From: Anaerovibrio lipolyticus DSM 3074
Lineage (GTDB): Bacteria; Bacillota; Negativicutes; Selenomonadales; Selenomonadaceae
Reading direction: 5' to 3'
DNA: 64,000 bases
Assembly: GCF_900141865.1 (NCBI RefSeq)
Contig: NZ_FQYW01000004.1
Location: forward strand, 1 to 64,000
Below are positions 47,379 through 56,072 of the stretch, piece by piece; the first letter of the stretch is position 1; the number at the start of each line of letters is the position of its first letter. A model generated the notes under the pieces. It was not told the origin of the DNA. It saw only the letters and a program-made list of their open reading frames with translations, and made no database searches. Made by a program: the position numbers and the translations under genes.

Positions 47379-47783
47379 TTATTCCTCCTGATCAGTTGCC
47401 ACATGACGCAACTCATCAGCCTGAAGCGGAGTAAAGCCTCCTTCTTCAGACGAATCAGATTCCTCCTGAGGAGTTTCTTCCCCAGCTTCCCCTGAATCCT
47501 CTGAATTCTCCTCTGTTTCCTGTTTGTCCCCTACTGCCTGTTCTTCTTCCTTTTCCCCATTCTTCCAGTTTTCCTCAAACTCATGAATTATTGAAGCATA
47601 ACCCAAACGGTCAAACAAGAAGATAGCAATATAGACAACCAGTCCCGACACTATAAAGCTACAAAATGCCCGGCCAAGAATAATCTGCAACCGGGCATCT
47701 GATAACAGTCCTGCGACTATAGCAGTCAAAGCTGCTATAGCCCCACAAACCGAAGCTGCACCTAGCTTAAACACATCAATCAC
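47379..47783 (-). CDS. Small two-helix membrane protein of unknown function between cheD and fliA
   Basis: A 134-residue protein not recognised. Two hydrophobic segments (about 6-28 and 38-57) form a membrane hairpin. The C-terminal 65 residues are very acidic (EEEQ, EETPQEESDSSEEGG) and probably disordered. It begins only four bases after the cheD stop, with a weak binding site, so it is translated in coupling with CheD. The position inside the operon suggests a role in motility or export, but no motif shows it. Confidence 0.7.
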   Translation of the reverse strand: MIDVFKLGAASVCGAIAALTAIVAGLLSDARLQIILGRAFCSFIVSGLVVYIAIFLFDRLGYASIIHEFEENWKNGEKEEEQAVGDKQETEENSEDSGEAGEETPQEESDSSEEGGFTPLQADELRHVATDQEE

Positions 47784-47786
47784 CGT

Positions 47787-48272
47787 CTAAATTTCTTTCT
47801 CGCCCTTATCAATGGTCTTAACCTTGTATACACCATTTGATAAATCGATGGATACTGTACGACCATAACTGCCACCCGTATCTTCACCGATAATAGGAAT
47901 ACCTAAGCCGGCAAGAACGTCCTTGGCAGCTTGAGCATTTCTTTGCCCCACACGCATTATATCTGTAGCGTTGGCAAAAGCAAACATCTGGGCGCCACCA
48001 GCAATTTTGGCAACCAATCTGCTCCTGGAAGCACCCAACTTCAGCACTTCATTCAGCATGTCTGGTATACCAGTATCCGCAAATTTTGCCCTGTTTTCGT
48101 TAGCCCTGGACTGGGTACTGTCTGGCAACATTATATGAAGGAGCCCGCCGACCTTAGTCTGCGGATCATATAGTGAGATGCCAATACATGAACCAAGTCC
48201 ATAACTAATTAATGTTGATGGAGCTGTACCGACTTTTGCATCGGCCATTCCAACCTTAACTAATTCTGGCAT
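47787..48272 (-). CDS. cheD: Chemoreceptor glutamine deamidase CheD
   Basis: CheD deamidates selected glutamines in chemoreceptors and activates CheC. The product has 161 residues. The catalytic cysteine lies in YGLGSCIGISLYDP and the histidine in GGLLHIMLPDS. The open frame runs further upstream inside cheC, but GGGAG stands 10 bases before the ATG at 48272, one base after the cheC stop codon, so the shorter start is right. Confidence 0.95.
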   Translation of the reverse strand: MPELVKVGMADAKVGTAPSTLISYGLGSCIGISLYDPQTKVGGLLHIMLPDSTQSRANENRAKFADTGIPDMLNEVLKLGASRSRLVAKIAGGAQMFAFANATDIMRVGQRNAQAAKDVLAGLGIPIIGEDTGGSYGRTVSIDLSNGVYKVKTIDKGEKEI

Positions 48273-48273
48273 A

Positions 48274-48891
48274 TCATTCAACTCCCACTGCAGACAGTAT
48301 AGTTTCCAATGAACCAGGATCAGGTACCAAGAAGAAGTGGCCCTTGATACCCTCATCATCGGTATTGAACTCAGTCTCAATAACTAAAGCATGGTCACCC
48401 ATCTGACCAAGCTGAATCAATACTACGCTTAAAATAGCACCTGCCATATCCATTGCCAAAGCCGGAATAGTTGGCAACAAGGATATATTGGTAAAATTGA
48501 ACAAAGCGTTCAAATATGCACCGGAAAGGATATTACCTATCTCCATAAGTGCGGACTCATCCATAAAGTCCAGCTTCTGTGTTTCACCGCGTTTCTTGCC
48601 CATAAGCATGTCAACGAGATAGAACGCACTATCCCTTGGCAACAGGAACAGAATATTACTAGGAGCCTTACCATATACTCTGAGGAAAACTCCTACAACC
48701 ATAACATCAGGTCCGCCTACCAGGTCAGGAACCTCACCAAGGGGTACTATTGATACCCTTGGTACGTTCATATCGATGCGTCTGTTTATAATCTGGGATA
48801 AAGCAGTAGCTGAGTTTCCAGCACCAACATTACCAATCTCACGTAGCGCATCCATCTGGTTAGCAGATAAGCTTGCAACATCATCTGACAT
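48274..48891 (-). CDS. cheC: CheY-phosphate phosphatase CheC
   Basis: A 205-residue phosphatase of the CheC/FliY/CheX family that dephosphorylates CheY-P and is stimulated by CheD. Both copies of the active-site signature are present: ALREIGNVGAGNSATAL near residue 14 and ALMEIGNILSGAYLNAL near residue 112, each with the E-x-x-N pair. It follows cheW by 20 bases. Confidence 0.95.
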   Translation of the reverse strand: MSDDVASLSANQMDALREIGNVGAGNSATALSQIINRRIDMNVPRVSIVPLGEVPDLVGGPDVMVVGVFLRVYGKAPSNILFLLPRDSAFYLVDMLMGKKRGETQKLDFMDESALMEIGNILSGAYLNALFNFTNISLLPTIPALAMDMAGAILSVVLIQLGQMGDHALVIETEFNTDDEGIKGHFFLVPDPGSLETILSAVGVE

Positions 48892-48911
48892 ATCTTCACC
48901 CCATCCAGAAA

Positions 48912-49379
48912 TTATTCTTCGCCAGTAAGACCAATGATTTCGCTAATGTTAAGCTGAATTATCAGTCTTCCATCAACCTTGCCAATACCAGAGATAAATC
49001 TTGAATTTGCATCTGTACCGGTTACAGCTCTGGTAGAATCAATGTCATCCGCATTGATAGTTCTAACCTCAGTAACTGCATCAACCAGCATACCTACAGA
49101 AACCTCATCCAGCTGGACGATTACGATACGAGTATTTGCAGTATATGGAGTATCCTCCAAACCGAGACGACGTTTTAAGTCGATTACCGGTAATACACTA
49201 CCACGGAGATTTATTACGCCCTTTATAAATTCCGGAGCAAATGGAACTCTGGTAATATCTGTCAGGCCCTTGATTTCCTGAACATTCAAAATACTAAAAC
49301 CATATTCTTCATTTCTAAGCTTAAAAGCAACTACCTGAACCTCGCCGTCAGATACTACCTGTCCTTCTATGTTAGCCAT
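48912..49379 (-). CDS. cheW: Chemotaxis coupling protein CheW
   Basis: The 155-residue adaptor joins receptors to CheA. It carries the SH3-like double barrel with FKLRNEEYGFSILNVQEIKG and the receptor-binding region FIKGVINLRGSVLPVIDLKR. No extra domain is present. Confidence 0.95.
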   Translation of the reverse strand: MANIEGQVVSDGEVQVVAFKLRNEEYGFSILNVQEIKGLTDITRVPFAPEFIKGVINLRGSVLPVIDLKRRLGLEDTPYTANTRIVIVQLDEVSVGMLVDAVTEVRTINADDIDSTRAVTGTDANSRFISGIGKVDGRLIIQLNISEIIGLTGEE

Positions 49380-49397
49380 TTTTCACCCCTCCTATGA

Positions 49398-51473
49398 TTA
49401 CATCAATGAACTTACGTCCAGGATCATAGCAACATGACCATCACCCAGAACAGTAGCACCAGCCAGCATCTTCAGACCGGACAGGAGCTTGCCAAGTGTC
49501 TTAATAACGATTTCCTGCTGACCGATGAGATTATCAACAACAATACCCATCTTGTGATCACCAACATGTACAACAACCACAAAGATGTCTTCCTCGTTGG
49601 TATCCTCTCCCTTAGGAACGCTAAGAACTTCGCCCAAACGGGCAATTGGAATAATCTCACCACGGAGAACAATAACCTCCTTGTTCTGTACAGTTTTAAT
49701 ATCATCAGGAGTGATATTAATGGTACTGTCGATAGAGCCAAGAGGAATTGCATACATCTCATTCTGAACCTTAACCAGCATAGCCTGGATAATAGCCAGA
49801 GTCAGAGGCAGCTTAATCTTGAATACCGAACCTTCATCAATCTTGGTTTCAACATCTACATTACCGCCCAAGGACTCAATCTTGCTGCGAACAACATCCA
49901 TACCTACGCCTCGTCCGGATACGTCGGTAATAACCTCCGCAGTGGAGAAGCCTGGCAGGAAGATAAGACGAACTGCATCAGAATCTGGCAGTGCATCAGC
50001 CTCCTCACGGCTAATCATTCCCTTTTCAACGGCCTTGTTACGAATTTTGTCTGCATTGATACCAGCACCATCATCAGTAACCATGATTACAACATTGTTA
50101 CCTTCATGGCGGGCAATGAGACCGACCTCACCAGTACGAGGCTTGCCCTTTGCTTCACGCTCATCAGGGTGCTCAACACCATGGTCAAGGGAATTACGAA
50201 GGAGATGCATCAATGGATCGCCGATTTCGTCGATAACTGTACGGTCCAGCTCTGTATCCTCACCCTCAATTGTAAGGTTGATTTCTTTGTTCAGTTCCTT
50301 GGTAAGGTCACGGACCATACGAGGGAATCTGTTAAATACCTGACTAACTGGCACCATGCGGACCTTCATTACTACAGACTGGAGGTCAGTGGTAACTCTA
50401 TCCATCTGCTCCAAAGTCTCTGTAAGGTCTGTCAATCTATGGGTCATGCCAATCTGCTCAAGGCGAACCTTGTTGGTAACAAGCTCTCCTACCAGATTCA
50501 TGAGTGTATCCAGCTTTTCAATATCTACACGAACTGACTGACCACCCATATGAGTCTTCTTGGCATCCTTGGCTGCTGGCTTAGCATCAGCCTTCTTGGC
50601 TGGAGCAGGTGCTGCCTTTGCTGCAGGTGCTGCCGCCGGAGCTGCTGGAGCAGAAGCTGCTGCTGGAGCAGCTGCAGGAGCTGCTGGTGCTGCTGCCGTT
50701 TCAGGATCAAACTCTGTTACGTTTGCAACTGTGATCTCAGAAATAGCAGAAACTGCATTCTCAACAGTCTTGGCATCAGCATCGCTGACAATAATCACAT
50801 CAAAGCTATGATCAAATTTCTCCTGTTCCAAATCCTCTGCAGGTGGAACAGACTTAATTACATCACTGATTTCATCCAACGCATTCATTACCATATATGA
50901 ACGGGCTGACTTTAAGATACAGTTCTCAGAAATTTCTACGTGAACGTGATAAGGAACAAGGCCGCTATTCTTTGCTTCAACAATAACATTTTTTTCAGTA
51001 TCACTGATATGAATAGCACCAGCTTCCCCGGAAGCCTCTGAAGCAGCCTCTGTGGCAGGTGCTGCTTCAGCTGGTGCAGCATCTGCGGACTCACCCTTGG
51101 CAATTGCATTTACCTGGCGCACCAAATCGGATACATCTACAAGATCCTCAGACTCACCATTGCTGATATTCTCAACCATTTCCTGTAAGGTATCCAAGCA
51201 CTTGAAAATTACGTCTATAATTTCAGGGCTAACCTTCAGCTGTTCCTTACGGAGCATATCGAGCAAATTTTCCATATCATGGGTTAATTCTGCTGTCTTT
51301 GTGTACCCCATAGTTGCGGACATGCCCTTTAAAGTATGGGCATTACGGAAGATTTCATTTAAGACGGACAAATCCTCCGGATCATTTTCCAGACTCAGCA
51401 GGCCGTCATTCAGAGACTGCAAATGTTCCCGCGACTCGTCCAAAAACATTTCCATGTACTGATTTGTTTCCAT
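49398..51473 (-). CDS. cheA: Chemotaxis histidine kinase CheA
   Basis: The 691-residue kinase autophosphorylates in response to receptors and passes the phosphate to CheY and CheB. HPt domain: H46 in NAHTLKGMSATMG. P2-like domain about 165-255. An Ala/Pro/Lys-rich linker covers about 260-310. Dimerisation starts with RVDIEKLDTLMNLVGELV. The ATPase has the N box (LLRNSLDHGVEHPDE), G1 (VTDDGAGIN), F (FLPGFSTAE) and G2 (GRGVGMDVV) boxes. The CheW-like domain is C-terminal. All catalytic parts are intact. Confidence 0.96.
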   Translation of the reverse strand: METNQYMEMFLDESREHLQSLNDGLLSLENDPEDLSVLNEIFRNAHTLKGMSATMGYTKTAELTHDMENLLDMLRKEQLKVSPEIIDVIFKCLDTLQEMVENISNGESEDLVDVSDLVRQVNAIAKGESADAAPAEAAPATEAASEASGEAGAIHISDTEKNVIVEAKNSGLVPYHVHVEISENCILKSARSYMVMNALDEISDVIKSVPPAEDLEQEKFDHSFDVIIVSDADAKTVENAVSAISEITVANVTEFDPETAAAPAAPAAAPAAASAPAAPAAAPAAKAAPAPAKKADAKPAAKDAKKTHMGGQSVRVDIEKLDTLMNLVGELVTNKVRLEQIGMTHRLTDLTETLEQMDRVTTDLQSVVMKVRMVPVSQVFNRFPRMVRDLTKELNKEINLTIEGEDTELDRTVIDEIGDPLMHLLRNSLDHGVEHPDEREAKGKPRTGEVGLIARHEGNNVVIMVTDDGAGINADKIRNKAVEKGMISREEADALPDSDAVRLIFLPGFSTAEVITDVSGRGVGMDVVRSKIESLGGNVDVETKIDEGSVFKIKLPLTLAIIQAMLVKVQNEMYAIPLGSIDSTINITPDDIKTVQNKEVIVLRGEIIPIARLGEVLSVPKGEDTNEEDIFVVVVHVGDHKMGIVVDNLIGQQEIVIKTLGKLLSGLKMLAGATVLGDGHVAMILDVSSLM

Positions 51474-51493
51474 TTCTATTCCCCCTGATTAAC

Positions 51494-52738
51494 TTATTTT
51501 CTAACTGCATTCATAATTGCTTCGGCTATGTTCTGAACGGGCAGGACCTCGTCAGATATTCCAGCGTCCACAACGGCCTTTGGCATCCCATACACTACGC
51601 AAGTCTCCTGGGACTCGGCGATAATATATCCTCCGGCCTCTTTAATTTTTTTCATTCCAGCGGTGCCATCACACCCCATGCCGGTTAATATGACGGACAC
51701 CACATCACCGCCATACTGGGCAACAGAGTCAAACATAATATCTACTGCCGGGCGATGGGCCGCCAAAGGTGGTTTCTGATTCAGCGAGATTACTCTTTGT
51801 GAACCGCTACCAGTTATCTCCATGTGATAATCACCTGGAGCTATGTAAACACAACCCGGTAAAATTGGCTCCATATCCTCAGCTTCCTTAACCTTCACCT
51901 GAGATATGTCATCCAAACGCTCCGCCAATGATTTGGTGAAGCCTGCGGGCATATGTTGCACTATTACCATGCCACACGGCATATCAGCCGGTAGCTTGGG
52001 AACCACGTACTGCAAAGCCTTTGGTCCGCCTGTGGACGTACCCAAAGCAATGAGCTTATTTCCTCCCGAAGAACCACTGCTGTGAGCACTACGCATTTTC
52101 AGATATGGGTTCTCCCTTTTCGCCAGCTTCTCTGTAACCGAGCTATGCTGCTTTAATATGGAGGAGGTTCTTGAGGTTGCAGTCACATGAGCAGTGGGCT
52201 TCAGGCGACTGGCAACAATCGAGGTGGGGGTTATTCCCCTATTAGGTACAGTAGCACCTTTTCTCTCAAGTATATTTATTCGCTTTAAATTCGCTGCTTC
52301 CTGCTTTTTTCCTAGAATATTATCATTATTTATAATTTTTTTTACTTTCGCAGTTGCCGCATTGCGACTTTTTTCCAGAATTTCATCCTTGATGGTGTCT
52401 ATTCGCGATACTGATCCGCCTGCTTTGGTGATGAAATCCACCGCTCCAAGCTGAAGGGCCCTGATGGTTTCATCAGCATCCTTCTTGGTCAGACTACTTA
52501 GCATAACCACAGGTGTTGGACACGATTCCATTATCACTTCCAAAGCCTGCAAGCCATTCATAATGGGCATATTTACGTCCATAGTTACCAAATCCGGCTT
52601 CAATCTTGAAACAAGCTTGACCGCTTCACTACCATCCGGAGCAGTTCCAACTACCTCAAAATCAGGAGCCGATGCAAATAAATCTGACAGCACATTCCTC
52701 ATAAAGGATGAATCATCAGCTATTAATACGCGAATCAT
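51494..52738 (-). CDS. cheB: Chemotaxis response regulator protein-glutamate methylesterase CheB
   Basis: This 414-residue protein removes methyl groups from receptors. The receiver domain (1-120) has D9/D10 and the phospho-acceptor D54. A linker of about 100 residues (125-225), longer than usual and basic, precedes the methylesterase domain with the catalytic S235 (ALGTSTGGPK), H262 (QHMPAGF) and D357 (GMGCDGTAGM). Its usual partner, the CheR methyltransferase, is not found in this window. Confidence 0.95.
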   Translation of the reverse strand: MIRVLIADDSSFMRNVLSDLFASAPDFEVVGTAPDGSEAVKLVSRLKPDLVTMDVNMPIMNGLQALEVIMESCPTPVVMLSSLTKKDADETIRALQLGAVDFITKAGGSVSRIDTIKDEILEKSRNAATAKVKKIINNDNILGKKQEAANLKRINILERKGATVPNRGITPTSIVASRLKPTAHVTATSRTSSILKQHSSVTEKLAKRENPYLKMRSAHSSGSSGGNKLIALGTSTGGPKALQYVVPKLPADMPCGMVIVQHMPAGFTKSLAERLDDISQVKVKEAEDMEPILPGCVYIAPGDYHMEITGSGSQRVISLNQKPPLAAHRPAVDIMFDSVAQYGGDVVSVILTGMGCDGTAGMKKIKEAGGYIIAESQETCVVYGMPKAVVDAGISDEVLPVQNIAEAIMNAVRK

Positions 52739-52750
52739 ACCGACACCCCC

Positions 52751-53431
52751 TCAAAGATTATCAATCCCCTTGGCCAATCCTTTTCTCTGTAAATGGAAGA
52801 TATATCTTATAAGCCGATTTTGGACATTTCTGTCAATTGACAGGAATTCCGTACCTATATGATAAACTTTTTCCCCGTTAACATCAATTTCAGCACAGCG
52901 GGCTACACGGCACATAAGCTTTAAAAGGCCAACATCCGGAATATCATCAAGCTCTATGGCTACCTTGGTATCCACAGGCAATGGGCGTTTAAATGCAAAA
53001 CACACACCGCCACCGCTAATATCCACTGAGGATGTAACTACCATTTCTTCCAGGGCTCCCTCCTGATTTACAGGACGCACAACCACCGGCAAAGTAGCTT
53101 TTACGCGAACAAATTCACGGTTCTGAGCCTTTTCAACTTCCTCTGGTCTGGAAATATACCAAACAGGTATATTTTCTATACCCTTATCCATAAAAACAGC
53201 ACGGAAAAGATAGAAACAACGCTCATCCAACACCTTGCAGATGACATTAGTACCTACCTCCGGTATTAGAGGACGATGCTTATCATCTACGGGCATTGCC
53301 AGAACCATATAATTGTCTTTCATGTCCTCAATTCTGCTATTATAAAAGCGGGTATCATCCATAAGAGATACCTGTGCTCTTTGCCCAAATCTCAGCACTT
53401 TATTAGCTTTGACAATTTCTGCTCTCTTCAT
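52751..53431 (-). CDS. PilZ domain protein, YcgR-like flagellar brake (paralogue 2)
   Basis: A 226-residue c-di-GMP effector with an N-terminal YcgR-type domain and a C-terminal PilZ domain. R105-x-x-x-R109 (NREFVR) and DISGGG (137-142) form the binding signature. The ATG at 53431 has GAAAGGA before it; an upstream ATG at 53452 is less likely. It lies between flhG and cheB, where Bacillus has no such gene, so motor control by c-di-GMP is built into the operon. It is a clear paralogue of the protein at 13055-13747. Confidence 0.88.
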   Translation of the reverse strand: MKRAEIVKANKVLRFGQRAQVSLMDDTRFYNSRIEDMKDNYMVLAMPVDDKHRPLIPEVGTNVICKVLDERCFYLFRAVFMDKGIENIPVWYISRPEEVEKAQNREFVRVKATLPVVVRPVNQEGALEEMVVTSSVDISGGGVCFAFKRPLPVDTKVAIELDDIPDVGLLKLMCRVARCAEIDVNGEKVYHIGTEFLSIDRNVQNRLIRYIFHLQRKGLAKGIDNL

Positions 53432-53468
53432 TGTATTTCCTTTCCAACTCATCGCGTTTAAGAAGACA

Positions 53469-54386
53469 TCACTTCCTAAACAGTCTTCTCAGGAATCCGC
53501 GCCAGCCAAGTTTAATCTTCTCCTGACGCCCATTGACGAGACCACTGGCAATAGATGCTATACATCTGGCCGATATTGCCTCCGGATGCCCTGACATTAT
53601 AGGCACCTGAGACCTTACCGACTTCACCATCATCTGATCGTCATATATATATCCAATGCACTCTACGGAAAGCTTCAGAAATTTTGCTGCGGTCCTTGAT
53701 AAAGTGCCAACCACTTCCCGTATTTCGGGCTCATCAATAACCCGATTTACGACAAGCTTAAGGTTTGGATTTTCAGTAGTTCTGCTGTAGCCCTTCATAA
53801 CGGCATAAGCATCAGTTAATGCTGTAGGCTCCGGGGTGGTAACCAACAGTACTTCATCAGCAGAAACGATAAAATCAAGCACGTTTTTGCCAATACCAGC
53901 ACCCGTATCCACCAATATAATATCTGCCCAATCCTCGCAGGCCCCCAGCTTATTAAAGAGTACCTCCCGCTCGGTTGCGGTCATCTCAGCGGCGTGCTCC
54001 ATGCCGGAGCCTCCGGAAATATAGCTCACACCATAAGGGCCTCTGAGAAGAACATCCTCCAGGGCTACATCGGGATCAAGCAAATTCATAAGATTCACCC
54101 TAGATGAAGTACCCAGCAAAATATCCACATTGGCCATGCCCATATCGGCATCGATTATAATTACCCGCTTGCCCATGTTGCCAAGGGCAATAGCCAGATT
54201 AACTGTAAGATTTGTTTTTCCAACGCCCCCCTTGCCGCTGGTTATGGCAATAGTACGAGGGCCCTTGGATTCCGCCTTGATTTTTGATATTTTTTCTTTT
54301 TCATCTGTCTCCTTGGGAATTGGCGGTTCTGGATAAACATTCTTATCCTCCACAAGGCGACGGAGATTTGCTGCCTGATCATTCAT
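53469..54386 (-). CDS. flhG: Flagellar number regulator FlhG (YlxH/FleN), MinD-like ATPase
   Basis: A 305-residue P-loop ATPase that sets flagellar number and works with FlhF. The deviant Walker A TSGKGGVGKTNLTVN is at about residues 49-63, DADMGMANVD follows, and ILVDTGAGIG is Walker B. An N-terminal segment with QAANLRRLVED resembles the part of FlhG that stimulates the FlhF GTPase. The last residues (WRGFLRRLFRK) form a basic amphipathic helix likely to touch the membrane. Confidence 0.94.
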   Translation of the reverse strand: MNDQAANLRRLVEDKNVYPEPPIPKETDEKEKISKIKAESKGPRTIAITSGKGGVGKTNLTVNLAIALGNMGKRVIIIDADMGMANVDILLGTSSRVNLMNLLDPDVALEDVLLRGPYGVSYISGGSGMEHAAEMTATEREVLFNKLGACEDWADIILVDTGAGIGKNVLDFIVSADEVLLVTTPEPTALTDAYAVMKGYSRTTENPNLKLVVNRVIDEPEIREVVGTLSRTAAKFLKLSVECIGYIYDDQMMVKSVRSQVPIMSGHPEAISARCIASIASGLVNGRQEKIKLGWRGFLRRLFRK

Positions 54387-54391
54387 AATAC

Positions 54392-56071
54392 TTACCTCAG
54401 CAGCATTTCTACCAGCTTCTGATAGCTGGCCGGAGTAATATCATCAGGAACACTCTGTCCGTTGGTAACATAGGACAAAGCAATTTTTTTCTTGTAAAGA
54501 AGATTCATAATAAGTCCTAAAGAGCTGGTTTCGTCAGTCTTGGTAAAGATTACCCTTTCAGGCTCACAAGGCATAAATCTGTTCAGGATTTCCTCAGCAT
54601 CCCTGTGCTTGGTAGTAGAGCTAAGTACAAGATGCTTTTCAATGTCCTTGTTTGCCTTTAAAAGTCCCATGAGCTCCTTCATCTGGAACTCATTGTACTG
54701 GCTTCTTCCAGCAGTATCAATAAGAATAAGCTGCTTGTCAGAGTGCTTTTCAATAGCCTGCTGCAATGCCTCAGGAGAATAAACAATCTCGATGGGCAAG
54801 CCCAAAATGTCAGAATATGTCTTAAGCTGCTCCACTGCAGAGATACGATAGGTATCGGCAGTAATCAGAGCTGCGCTTACACCTTTTTCCAACACGAACT
54901 TAGCAGCAATCTTGGCAAGAGTTGTGGTCTTGCCCACACCAGTTGGACCTATGAGGGCCACGATTTTAGGTTTATCAGAATAAAGGGTAATGCCCGAAGC
55001 TACCCTTATTGTCTTTTTTAGGAATTTCTCCAAAGAACGATGCGCTTTTTCGGAGTCCTTGTCTTCAAGAATTTCCGCTCCGGAAAGGCGACGGATCATA
55101 TCCTGAATAATTTTTTCATCAATATCACATGAACGAAGGGCCTGCTGGAGAGTAATCTCCTGGTCCTGATCAGAAGCTGCTTTCCCCATACGGGCCAGCA
55201 TTTCTTTCATTTCGTCAAGCTCATTCTGCAAAGACTGAATGGTTTCCTGGTCATCCTCGACCTGCTTTGCCGCCTTGACGAAGGCTTCTTCCTTGGCAGC
55301 AGCCTCTGCCATAGCGGCCAAATCTGCTGCAGAAGGTTCCGCAGCCTTTACTGGCTCCAGTTCTTCCTTTTTTTCCATAGGCTTAATTATACGACCTACA
55401 GTAATGAGATTTTCATCGGCACGGGATGCGCCTAAAGCTGGCTGAACACTATCATTGTCAGCTGCTTTGATGCGGTCAAGAGAGGATAAAATATCCTCAA
55501 ACGTAGACTGGACCTGTGGCCCTTGGGTATTGCGCCCCCCAACTGCAGAGGCAGTATGTCCCGCATCATACTGATCAGCCCTAAGCTGTGCATTATCAAC
55601 ACTAAACTGGGTGCCTGCAGTCTGATACTGGGAAACAGCAGTTTTTCTAGGAATAATAGGCGGTACCATAGGCTCTGCAGCAGATGCTCCCATAGCAGGA
55701 GCGGAAGCCTGATTCCCCATGGTTGGAGCCGAAATCGGATTGCCCATGACTGGAGCCGAGGCTGTTTTTCCCATTGCATGAGCAGGAGCTGATGATGGTG
55801 CTGCAGTAGCCGCTGACATACGAGGCGGAACTGCAGCTGTTGCCTTTTGTGACGGAGCAGAAGCTTTTGCAGCTGCCCTTTTAATCGGCTTTTGCTGTGG
55901 CTCATCCTCCACAGCAGCAATTACCTCAACCACTTCCTTGCTGCCAAAGCCAAGAAGTCCACCTTTTTTTGAACGAGTTGTATGTAAAATAACTGCATCT
56001 ATGCCAAGCTCAGCCTTAACATTAGCCATGGCTTCCTTCAGCGTAGGCGCCTTAAATGTTTTTATCCTCAA
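54392..56071 (-). CDS. flhF: Flagellar biosynthesis protein FlhF, SRP-type GTPase
   Basis: The 559-residue protein positions the flagellar basal body at the cell pole. The N-terminal B domain opens MRIKTFKAPTLKEAMANVKA. Residues 60-350 are Ala/Pro/Gln-rich and contain tandem SAPxMGN repeats at about 98-131. The NG GTPase domain starts near 320, with G1 GPTGVGKTTT near 373, DTAGRSQYNE and TKTDE. It is much longer than the roughly 370-residue Bacillus protein because of the enlarged linker. TTG start. Confidence 0.94.
   Translation of the reverse strand: MRIKTFKAPTLKEAMANVKAELGIDAVILHTTRSKKGGLLGFGSKEVVEVIAAVEDEPQQKPIKRAAAKASAPSQKATAAVPPRMSAATAAPSSAPAHAMGKTASAPVMGNPISAPTMGNQASAPAMGASAAEPMVPPIIPRKTAVSQYQTAGTQFSVDNAQLRADQYDAGHTASAVGGRNTQGPQVQSTFEDILSSLDRIKAADNDSVQPALGASRADENLITVGRIIKPMEKKEELEPVKAAEPSAADLAAMAEAAAKEEAFVKAAKQVEDDQETIQSLQNELDEMKEMLARMGKAASDQDQEITLQQALRSCDIDEKIIQDMIRRLSGAEILEDKDSEKAHRSLEKFLKKTIRVASGITLYSDKPKIVALIGPTGVGKTTTLAKIAAKFVLEKGVSAALITADTYRISAVEQLKTYSDILGLPIEIVYSPEALQQAIEKHSDKQLILIDTAGRSQYNEFQMKELMGLLKANKDIEKHLVLSSTTKHRDAEEILNRFMPCEPERVIFTKTDETSSLGLIMNLLYKKKIALSYVTNGQSVPDDITPASYQKLVEMLLR
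55679..55780 (-). repeat. Tandem 27-base repeats inside flhF
   Basis: Three to four imperfect units encode SAPVMGNPI, SAPTMGNQA and SAPAMGASA in a row, with a further degenerate unit before them. They lie in the low-complexity linker of FlhF and could expand or contract by slippage. Confidence 0.7.
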
Positions 56072-56072
56072 T

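Noticed and set aside
49434-50537. A 367-codon plus-strand frame opposite cheA
   Set aside because: It lies antisense to the dimerisation, ATPase and CheW-like domains of CheA, which are fully conserved. No family motif is seen.
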